Below are positions 1 to 6,169 of a DNA stretch of 8,998 nt, piece after piece. The translations under genes were made by a program, and so were the position numbers. The stretch comes from Patescibacteria group bacterium (GTDB lineage Bacteria > Patescibacteriota > Minisyncoccia > Portnoybacterales > GWB1-42-6). Where the stretch lies: assembly GCA_018818145.1 (NCBI GenBank), contig JAHIST010000010.1:1-8998 (forward strand), read 5' to 3'. Each line of letters opens with the position of its first letter. The stretch's first letter is position 1. The notes beneath the pieces are model-generated. The model had not been told where the DNA came from, did no database searches, and saw only the letters and a list, made by a program, of their open reading frames with translations.

Positions 1-674
1 GCGTCGGCAAACATAATTCCCCGTCTCATGCCGTTTAATTTTAGAAGCTTGGGGTCAAAAAAAGCCGGTATTTTTGACTGGCCGGCATCAAAATCCATTT
101 CCGAAACAAAATGATGGTCAAACAGGCCTTGAAACTGAAGATTATGGATTGAAAAAATGACTTTAATTTTACTAAGCACGGGATCGTCTTTATAATCTGA
201 ATGAAGCAAACTGGGGATAAAGCCGGTCTGCCAATCCGCGGCAACAATGATGTCGGGCCGCCAATCCGACCTTTTTAAAAATTCCAAAACGCCCTTTGAA
301 AGAAGCACCCAACGAACGGTGTCATCGCCGTAGCCGTAAACATTGGCTCTCTTTTCGTAATATTCCATATTCTCCAAAAAATAGGCGATAATATTGCCGT
401 CTTCGTCAGTATATTTTAAAACATTTGAAACCAAAAGATCGTAGGGATCGCTGTCGTCTGTTAAAGATTTTATCCCTAAAATTTCCTGCGCCAGAGGAAA
501 TTTATTAGTGTCTATGGAGGCGTATTTAGGAATCATCACGCGGGCGTCATAACCCAGCTCCCGCAAAGCTTTGGGTAAAGAATTCATCACCTCGCCCAAA
601 CCGCCGATTTTTACAAAAGGAGCCGCCTCGGAAGCGGTAAAAAGAATTTTTGGTTTTGATTTTGAAAATGTCAT
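1..674 (-). CDS. glgA: Glycogen synthase (GT5), N-terminal part, cut by window edge
   Basis: Transfers glucose from a nucleotide-sugar (usually ADP-glucose) to growing alpha-1,4-glucan in the cytoplasm. About 224 codons are visible, starting at the ATG at 674-672 and running open off the left edge; full-length GlgA is usually around 480-530 residues, so roughly half is here. Family landmarks seen: an N-terminal beta strand followed by TASEAAPF (residues 13-20), the K-x-G-G-L substrate loop as KIGGLGE (22-28), VMIPKYA, the ADWQTGFIP segment and the SIHNLQFQGLF segment, all in the order expected for the GT5 N-terminal Rossmann domain. The gene follows the MFS gene on the same strand after a 171-bp gap, so it may have its own promoter. 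No Shine-Dalgarno is seen before the ATG. The C-terminal domain and real stop are outside the window. Confidence 0.93.
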   Translation of the reverse strand, partial: MTFSKSKPKILFTASEAAPFVKIGGLGEVMNSLPKALRELGYDARVMIPKYASIDTNKFPLAQEILGIKSLTDDSDPYDLLVSNVLKYTDEDGNIIAYFLENMEYYEKRANVYGYGDDTVRWVLLSKGVLEFLKRSDWRPDIIVAADWQTGFIPSLLHSDYKDDPVLSKIKVIFSIHNLQFQGLFDHHFVSEMDFDAGQSKIPAFFDPKLLKLNGMRRGIMFAD

Positions 675-845
675 CGTCTTTGTTTAAAAATTAAGATTAT
701 TCTAAAAGGCGCGACTTCTGCTTATTCGGCCTTGCTTATATTTTAACATAAAAATTAAATATAGAAAACAAAAAAGGGCAACAATCGCCAAAAGAATATA
801 CAATCATATTGTTTATCAAATTAAGTATTGCCGGGCTTTTTAGAT

Positions 846-1478
846 TTATTTCTCAGACCCGCCCCGATGCGTCTCCGGCGTAGTTGGTTTGAATAATTGC
901 GAATAAAGAAATAAAAGCAGGGCGGTCGCAATTATATTTAAAATTCCTGCCATCAGAAAAATAAATCTAAATATATCTGCCAAAATTCCCCCGATTGCTC
1001 CTCCAATTGCGACAGAGAGGGTGAGCCCGCCAACGCTAAATAGACTCCACTCAAAACCCTCCGCTCCCTTATCTACGTGTCGAGCAAAAATTCCATAATA
1101 TGCAGCCATTAGAAAAGCTCCCCCGATGCCGCCAATAATTGATAATAAATAAAGATGCCATTGCAACTTTATAAAAATAAACCCGAAGGCATACAAAATA
1201 CTTAACATTGCACCCGTTATCATCACATAAAAATCGTCTCTCTCTCCGACTTGTTTGTCTAAACGTCGAGCAAGAGGAATCTGTACAACTGATTTTGCTA
1301 TTGCATAAATGGCCACAGCGAAACCCGCCGTTTTTAAAGTTGCTCCGGATATGAAACCGACAATAAATACAGCTAAAAAGGGTGAAAACAATCCTTCGCC
1401 AACGTTCACAATAAAAAGAAAAGCAAGTAATATCTGAATGGCGCGATTTAAGGTAACTTGAATGTTAAAAATTTTCAT
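846..1478 (-). CDS. Half-size MFS-type membrane transporter (six helices)
   Basis: Predicted inner-membrane protein of 210 residues with about six hydrophobic helices. After the second helix comes RRLDKQVGERDDF, which resembles MFS motif A (G-x-x-x-D-R-x-G-R) in the TM2-TM3 loop, so this corresponds to the N-terminal six-helix half of a 12-helix Major Facilitator protein. No second half follows: the frame closes cleanly at a TAA (846-848) and the next gene begins 171 bp on. It may act as a homodimer, or be a remnant; the open frame, good promoter and Shine-Dalgarno favour a functional gene. A GTG at 1487 would add three residues, but it lies inside the AAGGGTG Shine-Dalgarno (1485-1491) that sits six bases before the ATG at 1478, so the ATG is preferred. 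Substrate cannot be told. Confidence 0.8.
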   Translation of the reverse strand: MKIFNIQVTLNRAIQILLAFLFIVNVGEGLFSPFLAVFIVGFISGATLKTAGFAVAIYAIAKSVVQIPLARRLDKQVGERDDFYVMITGAMLSILYAFGFIFIKLQWHLYLLSIIGGIGGAFLMAAYYGIFARHVDKGAEGFEWSLFSVGGLTLSVAIGGAIGGILADIFRFIFLMAGILNIIATALLLFLYSQLFKPTTPETHRGGSEK

Positions 1479-1484
1479 ACCTGG

Positions 1485-1491
1485 CACCCTT
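1485..1491 (-). promoter_or_regulatory. Shine-Dalgarno of the MFS gene
   Basis: AAGGGTG on the minus strand, six bases before the ATG at 1478. It decides the start over the GTG at 1487, which is part of this site. It is the clearest ribosome binding site in the window; the other genes have AT-rich leaders without one. Confidence 0.6.
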
Positions 1492-1504
1492 TTTCTCTTA
1501 TTCT

Positions 1505-1510
1505 ATTATA
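1505..1510 (-). promoter_or_regulatory. Promoter -10 box of the MFS gene
   Basis: A perfect TATAAT on the minus strand, 26 bases before the preferred ATG. Transcription would start near 1498 and give a leader of about 20 nt containing the Shine-Dalgarno. The expected -35 position (about 1528-1533) reads TTTCGC, a poor match, so any promoter activity rests mainly on the -10 box. Confidence 0.5.
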
Positions 1511-1547
1511 AAGCAAAAGCTACTTAAGCGAAAGCGCGGATTTTGAC

Positions 1548-1582
1548 AAACGGCTCAACGGTAGCTGACCGTTGAGCCGTTT
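1548..1582. repeat. 35-nt palindrome, copy 1 (possible terminator)
   Basis: Perfect inverted repeat: left arm AAACGGCTCAACGGT (1548-1562), 5-nt loop, right arm ACCGTTGAGCCGTTT (1568-1582). It lies 16 bp past the stop of the winged-helix gene and before the MFS promoter, so it is well placed to end the upstream minus-strand operon. No strong T tract follows on either strand (GTCAAAATCC on the minus strand), so it is not a textbook Rho-independent terminator. A second copy differing at one base lies at 6384-6418. Confidence 0.75.
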
Positions 1583-1598
1583 AGGATTTGAATATAAA

Positions 1599-1922
1599 TC
1601 AGGTCTTTTTATAGAAGACACTGCGGCCGGTTTTGCCAACCTGTTTGATGCGGCCTTCTTTTTCCAGCTCATCCAGATAACGGGTGGCCGTGGCATCAGA
1701 AACTCCAAGAAAATCCTCAATTTCATTGTTAGCCGCCTGATTATGCGAAGTAAAAAATTCCAAAATCTTTTCTTTATTGGCCTGCTTTTCCTCGGCCTGT
1801 TTTTCAATCAACCCCGGTCCCTTAGGGCCTGCCTCTTCGCCCTGTCCTACTCTGCTTTTTATATAATATAATGCCCCGGCTCCGACAATCACCCCGAGGA
1901 AGAAATAAATGACTTGAGACAT
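1599..1922 (-). CDS. Membrane-anchored winged-helix protein
   Basis: A 107-residue protein. Residues 3-20 form one hydrophobic helix followed by K22 and R24, suggesting the C-terminal part is cytoplasmic. After a polar, charged linker (about 25-48, rich in Glu, Gln and Lys) comes a winged helix-turn-helix at about 50-107: NKEKILEFF helix, then IEDFLGVSDATATRYLDEL as the HTH, then EKEGRIKQVGKTGRSVFY as the wing. This is the general DeoR/MarR-like wHTH pattern and should bind DNA; no specific family is recognised. Tethering the wHTH to the membrane is uncommon. The ATG follows the stop of the kinase-like gene by 13 bp, so the two are probably co-transcribed. No Shine-Dalgarno is seen. Other possibilities include a protein-binding rather than DNA-binding wHTH. 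Confidence 0.8.
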   Translation of the reverse strand: MSQVIYFFLGVIVGAGALYYIKSRVGQGEEAGPKGPGLIEKQAEEKQANKEKILEFFTSHNQAANNEIEDFLGVSDATATRYLDELEKEGRIKQVGKTGRSVFYKKT

Positions 1923-1935
1923 AAATTTTATTAAA

Positions 1936-2457
1936 TTAATTGACAGTTTTTATTATTTCCCTTGCCATCTCTTCCAAATTTCCATCGGCATTAATAATAA
2001 TCGCACCTTTCTTGCGCACAATATCTTCCCACCAATCCTTCCAGCTCAACACCCAATCCTGAACTTCCTTTGTCCCGCCAAAATAATCAGATTTGCGGCT
2101 ACTCAATCGTTGCCTGATAACATCAGGGCTAGACTTAAGTAATATTATTTTATCAAAAAGTAATATCAGATCATCTAAATTGGAAGCGGTGCCGCAATAA
2201 AAAGCAATGCTACTTTGTTCGTTTTTGATAATTTCCTGAAATTTCTCTACGTCGCAAATCCAATCTCTGTTTTTCACTTTCTCCAAATCATTATTTTCGT
2301 GATCCTCGTCTACCTCTCCGGTATTTTTATTAACCATTTTAAACAATCCTTCAATCTCTTCTATGTCGTATGACTTATAACCCAAATCATTTAACTTTTT
2401 GCTAACCGCGGATTTCCCCGACCCGGCAACGCCAGTGACCAAGATGGATTTTTTCAT
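1936..2457 (-). CDS. P-loop NTPase, small-molecule/nucleotide kinase-like
   Basis: A 173-residue cytoplasmic protein starting MKKSILVTGVAGSGKSAVSK. The Walker A motif is G9-VAGSGK-S16, immediately after the first beta strand, as in shikimate, adenylate and related kinases. Further strand-like segments are SSIAFYCGT and DKIILL, and an arginine-containing stretch IRQRLSSRKSDYFGG near residues 115-130 is where such kinases have the LID. The size matches the 170-200 residues of this superfamily. The substrate cannot be assigned; annotation as an AAA-family ATPase would also be reasonable. The ATG at 2457 has no Shine-Dalgarno. The winged-helix gene follows after 13 bp. The short GCCGCCGAATTT repeat lies just upstream (2480-2494). 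Confidence 0.82.
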   Translation of the reverse strand: MKKSILVTGVAGSGKSAVSKKLNDLGYKSYDIEEIEGLFKMVNKNTGEVDEDHENNDLEKVKNRDWICDVEKFQEIIKNEQSSIAFYCGTASNLDDLILLFDKIILLKSSPDVIRQRLSSRKSDYFGGTKEVQDWVLSWKDWWEDIVRKKGAIIINADGNLEEMAREIIKTVN

Positions 2458-2479
2458 AGTTTTTTATTTTTGAATTCTT

Positions 2480-2494
2480 GCCGCCGAATTTTGT
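2480..2494 (+). repeat. Short GCCGCCGAATTT-type intergenic repeat, copy 1
   Basis: GCCGCCGAATTTTGT in the gap between the kinase-like gene and the DUF5615 gene, preceded by TTCTTGCC. Related copies occur at 3224-3238, 6651-6669 (with a CAG insertion) and on the other strand at 8813-8827. In the right-hand copy the same TTCTTGCC flank is separated from the core by a hairpin module, which is absent here. Confidence 0.5.
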
Positions 2495-2539
2495 ACAAAA
2501 TAATGGCACCTGACAACTTTTCTCGCTCAAGGCTGTATA

Positions 2540-3049
2540 TTAAAAGTAACCAAATTTTTTGCCTACTTCATAAACCGTATCTCTCGGCTTAATAACATAC
2601 GTTTTTACATCTCGCGTTTTTACATCTCGTCCACGCATAATACATCTCGTCAAGCTAACTTGGAACTTAGAATCTCCGGCGAATATTCTTGGGAACGGGA
2701 AAAATGATAGAAAATATGCAATTCTGCTTAAGGCGATTTTAATTTTCCCTATACTATTTTTTGAAAAAGACAGCACTATTATCCCGGGAAGTTTGCCAAA
2801 AGGATACTTTCTATCGTTCACAAAATCATCGTCAAGCGTCACCAGCATATAACCTAGTTTTTTACAATATTGGAAGTGCTGTCGGTCATCCTTACCTTTA
2901 TTAATATCTATAGCAGACCTAATCCCAAATTTCTTAGAGAAACCTTTATCAGATTTCAACTCATTAATTATTTTTTTTGGAAAATTTTCGTCAAAGTAGA
3001 AAAATAATTTTTGTCCTGTATACGTCTGTTTTATTTTTCTTTTATCCAT
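2540..3049 (-). CDS. DUF5615 (Mut7-C/PIN-like) protein, possible toxin nuclease
   Basis: A 169-residue protein with the layout of DUF5615 PIN-like proteins: first strand ending in an acidic cluster FYFDENFP (D20, E21, N22), a helix, a D-x-x-H region (KDDRQH, 53-58), then MLVTLDDDF (68-76) and LPGIIVL (87-93). These acidic positions would bind the metal of a PIN-type nuclease. Members are often toxins, frequently paired with DUF433 antitoxins; no such partner is seen beside it, so the pairing and the toxin role are inference. Typical DUF5615 proteins are about 110-125 residues; this one has an extra basic C-terminal tail from about 120 to 169, including a 15-bp in-frame tandem duplication (RDVKT RDVKT). 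It lies downstream of the restriction-modification operon after a 263-bp repeat-rich gap, so it may be part of a defence cluster. Confidence 0.75.
   Translation of the reverse strand: MDKRKIKQTYTGQKLFFYFDENFPKKIINELKSDKGFSKKFGIRSAIDINKGKDDRQHFQYCKKLGYMLVTLDDDFVNDRKYPFGKLPGIIVLSFSKNSIGKIKIALSRIAYFLSFFPFPRIFAGDSKFQVSLTRCIMRGRDVKTRDVKTYVIKPRDTVYEVGKKFGYF
2600..2629. repeat. 15-bp tandem duplication inside the DUF5615 gene
   Basis: CGTTTTTACATCTCG occurs twice in perfect tandem (2600-2614 and 2615-2629). TACATCTCG occurs a third time at 2641-2649. Being a multiple of three, the duplication keeps frame and gives RDVKT twice in the protein tail. Confidence 0.85.
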
Positions 3050-3140
3050 ATTTATTATCTTTATATATAAATTTGCAATTCACAAACCAGCTTTCATTGC
3101 GCCTTCGCCTAGAACGCCATAATTTTATTTTAAAATTCTT

Positions 3141-3240
3141 GCCTCGTAGCGAATTTATTCTGCTGTTGGGGTTCTTTAAATCTTGCCTGCCCGTCCGTAA
3201 CCCCGCATTGGGGGCGAAGGAGGGCCGCCGAATTTCGTCC
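3141..3240. repeat. Intergenic repeat block between DUF5615 and DUF262 genes
   Basis: The 263-bp gap 3050-3312 has no convincing gene. It holds a diverged version of the right-end repeat: a hairpin module at 3142-3171 preceded by TTCTTGCC and followed by GGTTC, then a small CCCC/GGGG hairpin region near 3201-3214, then the core GCCGCCGAATTTCGT (3224-3238). The same elements in the same order occur on the opposite strand at 8813-8870. This block is clearly more GC-rich than its flanking genes. Confidence 0.55.
3142..3171. repeat. Bulged hairpin module, diverged copy
   Basis: Arms CCTC-GTAGC-GAA (3142-3153) and TTC-T-GCTGT-T-GGGG (3158-3171) around a TTTA loop. Pairing is complete when T-G wobbles are allowed, with unpaired T at 3161 and 3167. 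The copy at 8832-8866 has bulges at the equivalent places on the complementary strand and a longer tip. Confidence 0.5.
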
Positions 3241-3312
3241 AACTTCGTTGACGCGCCGCAATTCCTCCCCTTAAAAATATTTCAGCTCGAGGCTACAAGG
3301 ACGAAAGCGAAA

Positions 3313-4602
3313 TTATAAAACGCTTTCTAAAATTTTAATCGCGGTAACTAATTGGGATTTTTTATATTCAGGATGTTCATGATGATGCATTCTATGTCTA
3401 ATATGCGTTGGTAGTGACTCCTTAAATGTGCCTCGACTAGATCTACAGTTTATAAACTCTATACGACTGGATTTGTTTTTCAGCCATTTATCAATCTTAT
3501 TAAAATCACTCTTAAATCGTATTTCAAGTTTTCCATAGAGATTTTGGAATCTCTCCTCTGGAGATGGCTCGGGGTTCATTAACCGATAGAAATATGGGTC
3601 ATATCTATAGAGTTTTTTCAAAAGTATCTCGTGCCGCAGTTTAATCGATTTCTGTTTATCAGCACCTTGGGTCGTCGCCCCTTGATATTGGAGGAAATCA
3701 GCATCTTTCGCCTGTTGACCTTTCTCGATTTCTTTCTTCAGATCCTTCATAAATTTAAGGAAAAATTTTGCCAACTTCTTTTCTTTACCCCTGATATCTC
3801 CTCGTTTCATCAGTTCGGTTACTAACACAAATAGTGAGATAGTGCTTGCTCGATTTTTTAATTCCGGCGTCCTATTTGCGAACATTCTATTTAAATAATC
3901 CAGCGTATCCTTAATCTTTTTAGCATCGGAGCCGGCCTCGTTAAAACTAGGATAATCCCTAAAAAAAACTTTTAGATTTTCAAGCTTCGCATCGGTAAAG
4001 CCCCGGACACCTAACAGACAGATTTGAGCCGTGACAGCGAAATGGGCATAACGGGTATTTGGGAGAGAAACTTTTTTCTTGAAAAATTTGTGTTGAGATG
4101 TTTTTTTCACAAAATCTCTCATTTTGCCTCCAATAGCCATAAGCTTCTCTGCAAAGTTTAAGGGTGAGCCTAATTGTAATCTGCTGAAAAGTTCGCCCAC
4201 TTCTTCTTCGTTAGAAGAATATACCGCTTCTATACCTAGTTTGTATTCATTAAACGCGTCCTGAATCCCCCTGGGTAAGCTTTTATAATATTTACTACCC
4301 AAGCTTCCAGAATATTTTTGATTCAACATTATTTCGTCTGCGAGGAATGAGAAGATAGTAGTAAGTCGTTGTTTCCCATCTATACAAAGATATCTCTCGG
4401 ATGCTTCGCTGCCTATTCCGTCATCCGGGATAACCAGTAAATAAAATTTTGGCACCCCCCAGTTTTTCAAAATTGAATCTAAGAAACATTGTTTTTTATC
4501 AAGAGACCAAATCTTTTCTCTTTGAAATGGTGGGTCGAAATCAATATCCGCCTGTCGTCTAGCAAGCTGATTTATTGATATGGTCCTGAACTTCGTTTCC
4601 AT
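3313..4602 (-). CDS. DUF262 (GmrSD/ParB-like) protein of the R-M operon
   Basis: A 429-residue protein. Its N-terminal part has the DUF262 hallmarks: DPPFQREKIW (23-32), KQCFLDSILKNWGVPKFYL (37-55) and the signature IDGKQRLTTI (74-83), a variant of the DGQQR motif of ParB/Srx-like NTPase-nuclease folds seen in the GmrS part of type IV restriction enzymes. The middle is helical and basic with no recognised domain. The tail (about 385-429) is His-rich and holds IRHRMHHHEHP, an R-x4-H arrangement (R402 to H407) reminiscent of HEPN ribonucleases. The start is uncertain: a TTG at 4629 overlaps the endonuclease stop (TTGA), while the ATG at 4602, chosen here, lies 24 nt past it; neither has a Shine-Dalgarno. 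Either way translation is probably coupled to the endonuclease. Its role in the operon is unknown; an auxiliary restriction or anti-phage function is inferred from context. Confidence 0.85.
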   Translation of the reverse strand: METKFRTISINQLARRQADIDFDPPFQREKIWSLDKKQCFLDSILKNWGVPKFYLLVIPDDGIGSEASERYLCIDGKQRLTTIFSFLADEIMLNQKYSGSLGSKYYKSLPRGIQDAFNEYKLGIEAVYSSNEEEVGELFSRLQLGSPLNFAEKLMAIGGKMRDFVKKTSQHKFFKKKVSLPNTRYAHFAVTAQICLLGVRGFTDAKLENLKVFFRDYPSFNEAGSDAKKIKDTLDYLNRMFANRTPELKNRASTISLFVLVTELMKRGDIRGKEKKLAKFFLKFMKDLKKEIEKGQQAKDADFLQYQGATTQGADKQKSIKLRHEILLKKLYRYDPYFYRLMNPEPSPEERFQNLYGKLEIRFKSDFNKIDKWLKNKSSRIEFINCRSSRGTFKESLPTHIRHRMHHHEHPEYKKSQLVTAIKILESVL

Positions 4603-4625
4603 AGATAATTTAATCTCACTAATAC

Positions 4626-5420
4626 TCAAATAATAACTTTCGCTTTCTTATAGAGCATCGGCAAACAATCCTGCCGCATCCTAAACTTGGTGCCGTGATT
4701 GTGTCCGGTACGGGCGTCAAAATCCACAAGGATTTTGCCCTCTTCCAATGCTTTTAAAAATCTTCCAAAACTGAATTTCTGCAACATCATAACCTTCGTA
4801 TAGTGATAGTATTCCTTTTTTCGCTCGGTTTTCACTTCGGCTTGAACATAAAAAGTATTAAGTAATTTTGTTCCGACCTTGTGTTCTAAATCGTCAAAAC
4901 CCCAGTATGGTTGTGGATTGAGTTCGCCAAGACCAACGCGCTTTTTAACTGATTCCAGCCATTTTTTGTGCCGAATATCAACACTTCTCGCATCAAATGA
5001 AATTAAAATTTTTCGCTCTTTGCGATCAATAATGACCTTAAAACCGCGGTCGCTCCGCGATTGCCCGTGGATTGTTTGTCGAAAGCTCATTTCTCCTTTC
5101 GGATATTTTCCCCCGTCTTCTTGATGCGCCCAGCCGTATTTCTGCAAAAGCACCTGTGGCACAAAGCGAATGGCGCGGGGCGAAGGCTCAATATGAAATA
5201 GTGTGGTTAGCGAGGTAGTGTTTGCTCTCTGCGTTTTTAGTTCCCATTCTGCCGCGTTCGGAATTGGCAAATTATTTTCTTTAATACCGAGCAGGTCTTC
5301 AAGCGCATTACCAACACCGCCAGCATTTCCTCGCCGCGCGTTAGGTATCCAACCCATCGCTGAAATTTGTTTGAGCTTATTTATTAAATCTTGTTTTGTA
5401 TAGATAAAAGGTTTTGGCAT
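4626..5420 (-). CDS. MvaI/BcnI-family type II restriction endonuclease
   Basis: A 264-residue endonuclease expected to cut double-stranded DNA at a CCNGG-type site (MvaI: CCWGG; BcnI: CCSGG). It matches my recollection of MvaI along its length: RRGNAGGVGNALEDLLG (29-45) corresponds to the KGNTGIGKTFEDLL region with E41 at the MvaI E36 position; WELKT (59-63) gives E60 and K62 of the ExK motif; PYWGFDDLEHK matches the YWSFDSL region; HNHGTKFR (240-247) matches HDHGTAFR. The fold is MutH-like PD-(D/E)xK. Position 55 is Asn (LPIPNAAEWELK), where MvaI has catalytic Asp50, so activity needs testing. The ATG lies 2 bp after the methyltransferase stop, so the two form one operon. The exact recognition site is inferred from the family only. 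Confidence 0.92.
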   Translation of the reverse strand: MPKPFIYTKQDLINKLKQISAMGWIPNARRGNAGGVGNALEDLLGIKENNLPIPNAAEWELKTQRANTTSLTTLFHIEPSPRAIRFVPQVLLQKYGWAHQEDGGKYPKGEMSFRQTIHGQSRSDRGFKVIIDRKERKILISFDARSVDIRHKKWLESVKKRVGLGELNPQPYWGFDDLEHKVGTKLLNTFYVQAEVKTERKKEYYHYTKVMMLQKFSFGRFLKALEEGKILVDFDARTGHNHGTKFRMRQDCLPMLYKKAKVII

Positions 5421-5422
5421 AG

Positions 5423-6169
5423 TTATAAGAGTTTAGATTGGGCTTGGTGGTTTTTTATTCTTTTTTCCGCCATCTCGCAATACTCCGGCGAAATATCTAT
5501 CCCGATATAATCTCGCTTGGAGTTGATCGCGGATATCGCCGTTGTACCAGAACCCATAAACGGGTCCAAAACAACTTTAGCATCTGTTACAGAAACAATT
5601 CGGTCAATTAGATTTACAGGAAAGGCGGCCGGATGTTCATTATTCATTTCTTGTGTAAATTCCCAAATATCTCCATACGCGTTTGCCTTGGGTATAAGTT
5701 TAAATTTTGGATTAGCAATAAGATAGATCACCTCATAGGTAGGCAAGAAATATCCGGCGTTAAAATTAAGACCGCCCTTCCGTTTCCAAATAATAATCTG
5801 GCGAACTGGAAAACCGCTTACAATATCTTGACGATCTTGCAATAATCCCGCCTGCACACGCCATTTGTGATTGTAAAAAATTGCCCCATTGTCCGATATA
5901 ACTCGCGACATTTCAGCAAGGCAATCTTTTTGCCACTTTACATACTCTTCGTGTGGCATGCAGTCGTCATAATGCGAATATCCTTTTTGTAATCCGGCAT
6001 TTGCCCATTTGCCGCCCCTACCATCTTTTAAGCCATTGCCGGTTGAGTTTTTTATATTGTATGGCGGCGAAGTAACTACCAAATCAATAGCCCCATCGGG
6101 GATTTTTTTCATTATCTTGATGGCATCACCGCAAATTATTTTATTAAGAAAATCTTTTGGAAATTTCAT
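5423..6169 (-). CDS. DNA methyltransferase, probably N4-cytosine, of the R-M operon
   Basis: A 248-residue S-adenosylmethionine-dependent DNA methyltransferase that should protect the host sites from the neighbouring endonuclease. The catalytic motif IV is TSPPYN (33-38) near the N-terminus and the AdoMet-binding motif I is DPFMGSGTTAI (202-212) near the C-terminus, followed by YIGIDIS (221-227): this is the beta-class order. Ser-Pro-Pro-Tyr rather than Asp-Pro-Pro-Tyr, together with the MvaI/BcnI-type partner whose known methylases make N4-methylcytosine, favours m4C; some S-PPY enzymes make N6-methyladenine, so this is inference. The length is close to that of compact beta-class enzymes with a short target-recognition region in between. 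It is the first gene of the operon. The leader is AT-rich without a Shine-Dalgarno, and no controller (C) protein gene is adjacent. Confidence 0.93.
   Translation of the reverse strand: MKFPKDFLNKIICGDAIKIMKKIPDGAIDLVVTSPPYNIKNSTGNGLKDGRGGKWANAGLQKGYSHYDDCMPHEEYVKWQKDCLAEMSRVISDNGAIFYNHKWRVQAGLLQDRQDIVSGFPVRQIIIWKRKGGLNFNAGYFLPTYEVIYLIANPKFKLIPKANAYGDIWEFTQEMNNEHPAAFPVNLIDRIVSVTDAKVVLDPFMGSGTTAISAINSKRDYIGIDISPEYCEMAEKRIKNHQAQSKLL

Noticed and set aside
1520..1871. Open frames on both strands overlapping the winged-helix gene
   Set aside because: Their translations are Arg/Lys- or Phe/Leu-rich with no domain, and they overlap a frame with a clear wHTH.
2540..2600. LysM-like start of a domain (YVIKPRDTVYEVGKKFG) at the end of the DUF5615 protein
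   Set aside because: Only the first third of a LysM would be present, no continuation exists in other frames, the conserved Gly before Asp is Arg, and the piece follows a probable family-specific tail.
2977..3318. Plus-strand 113-codon and minus-strand 66-codon open frames over the 3050-3312 gap
   Set aside because: They cross the repeat block, match no family, and parts are antisense to the DUF5615 gene start.
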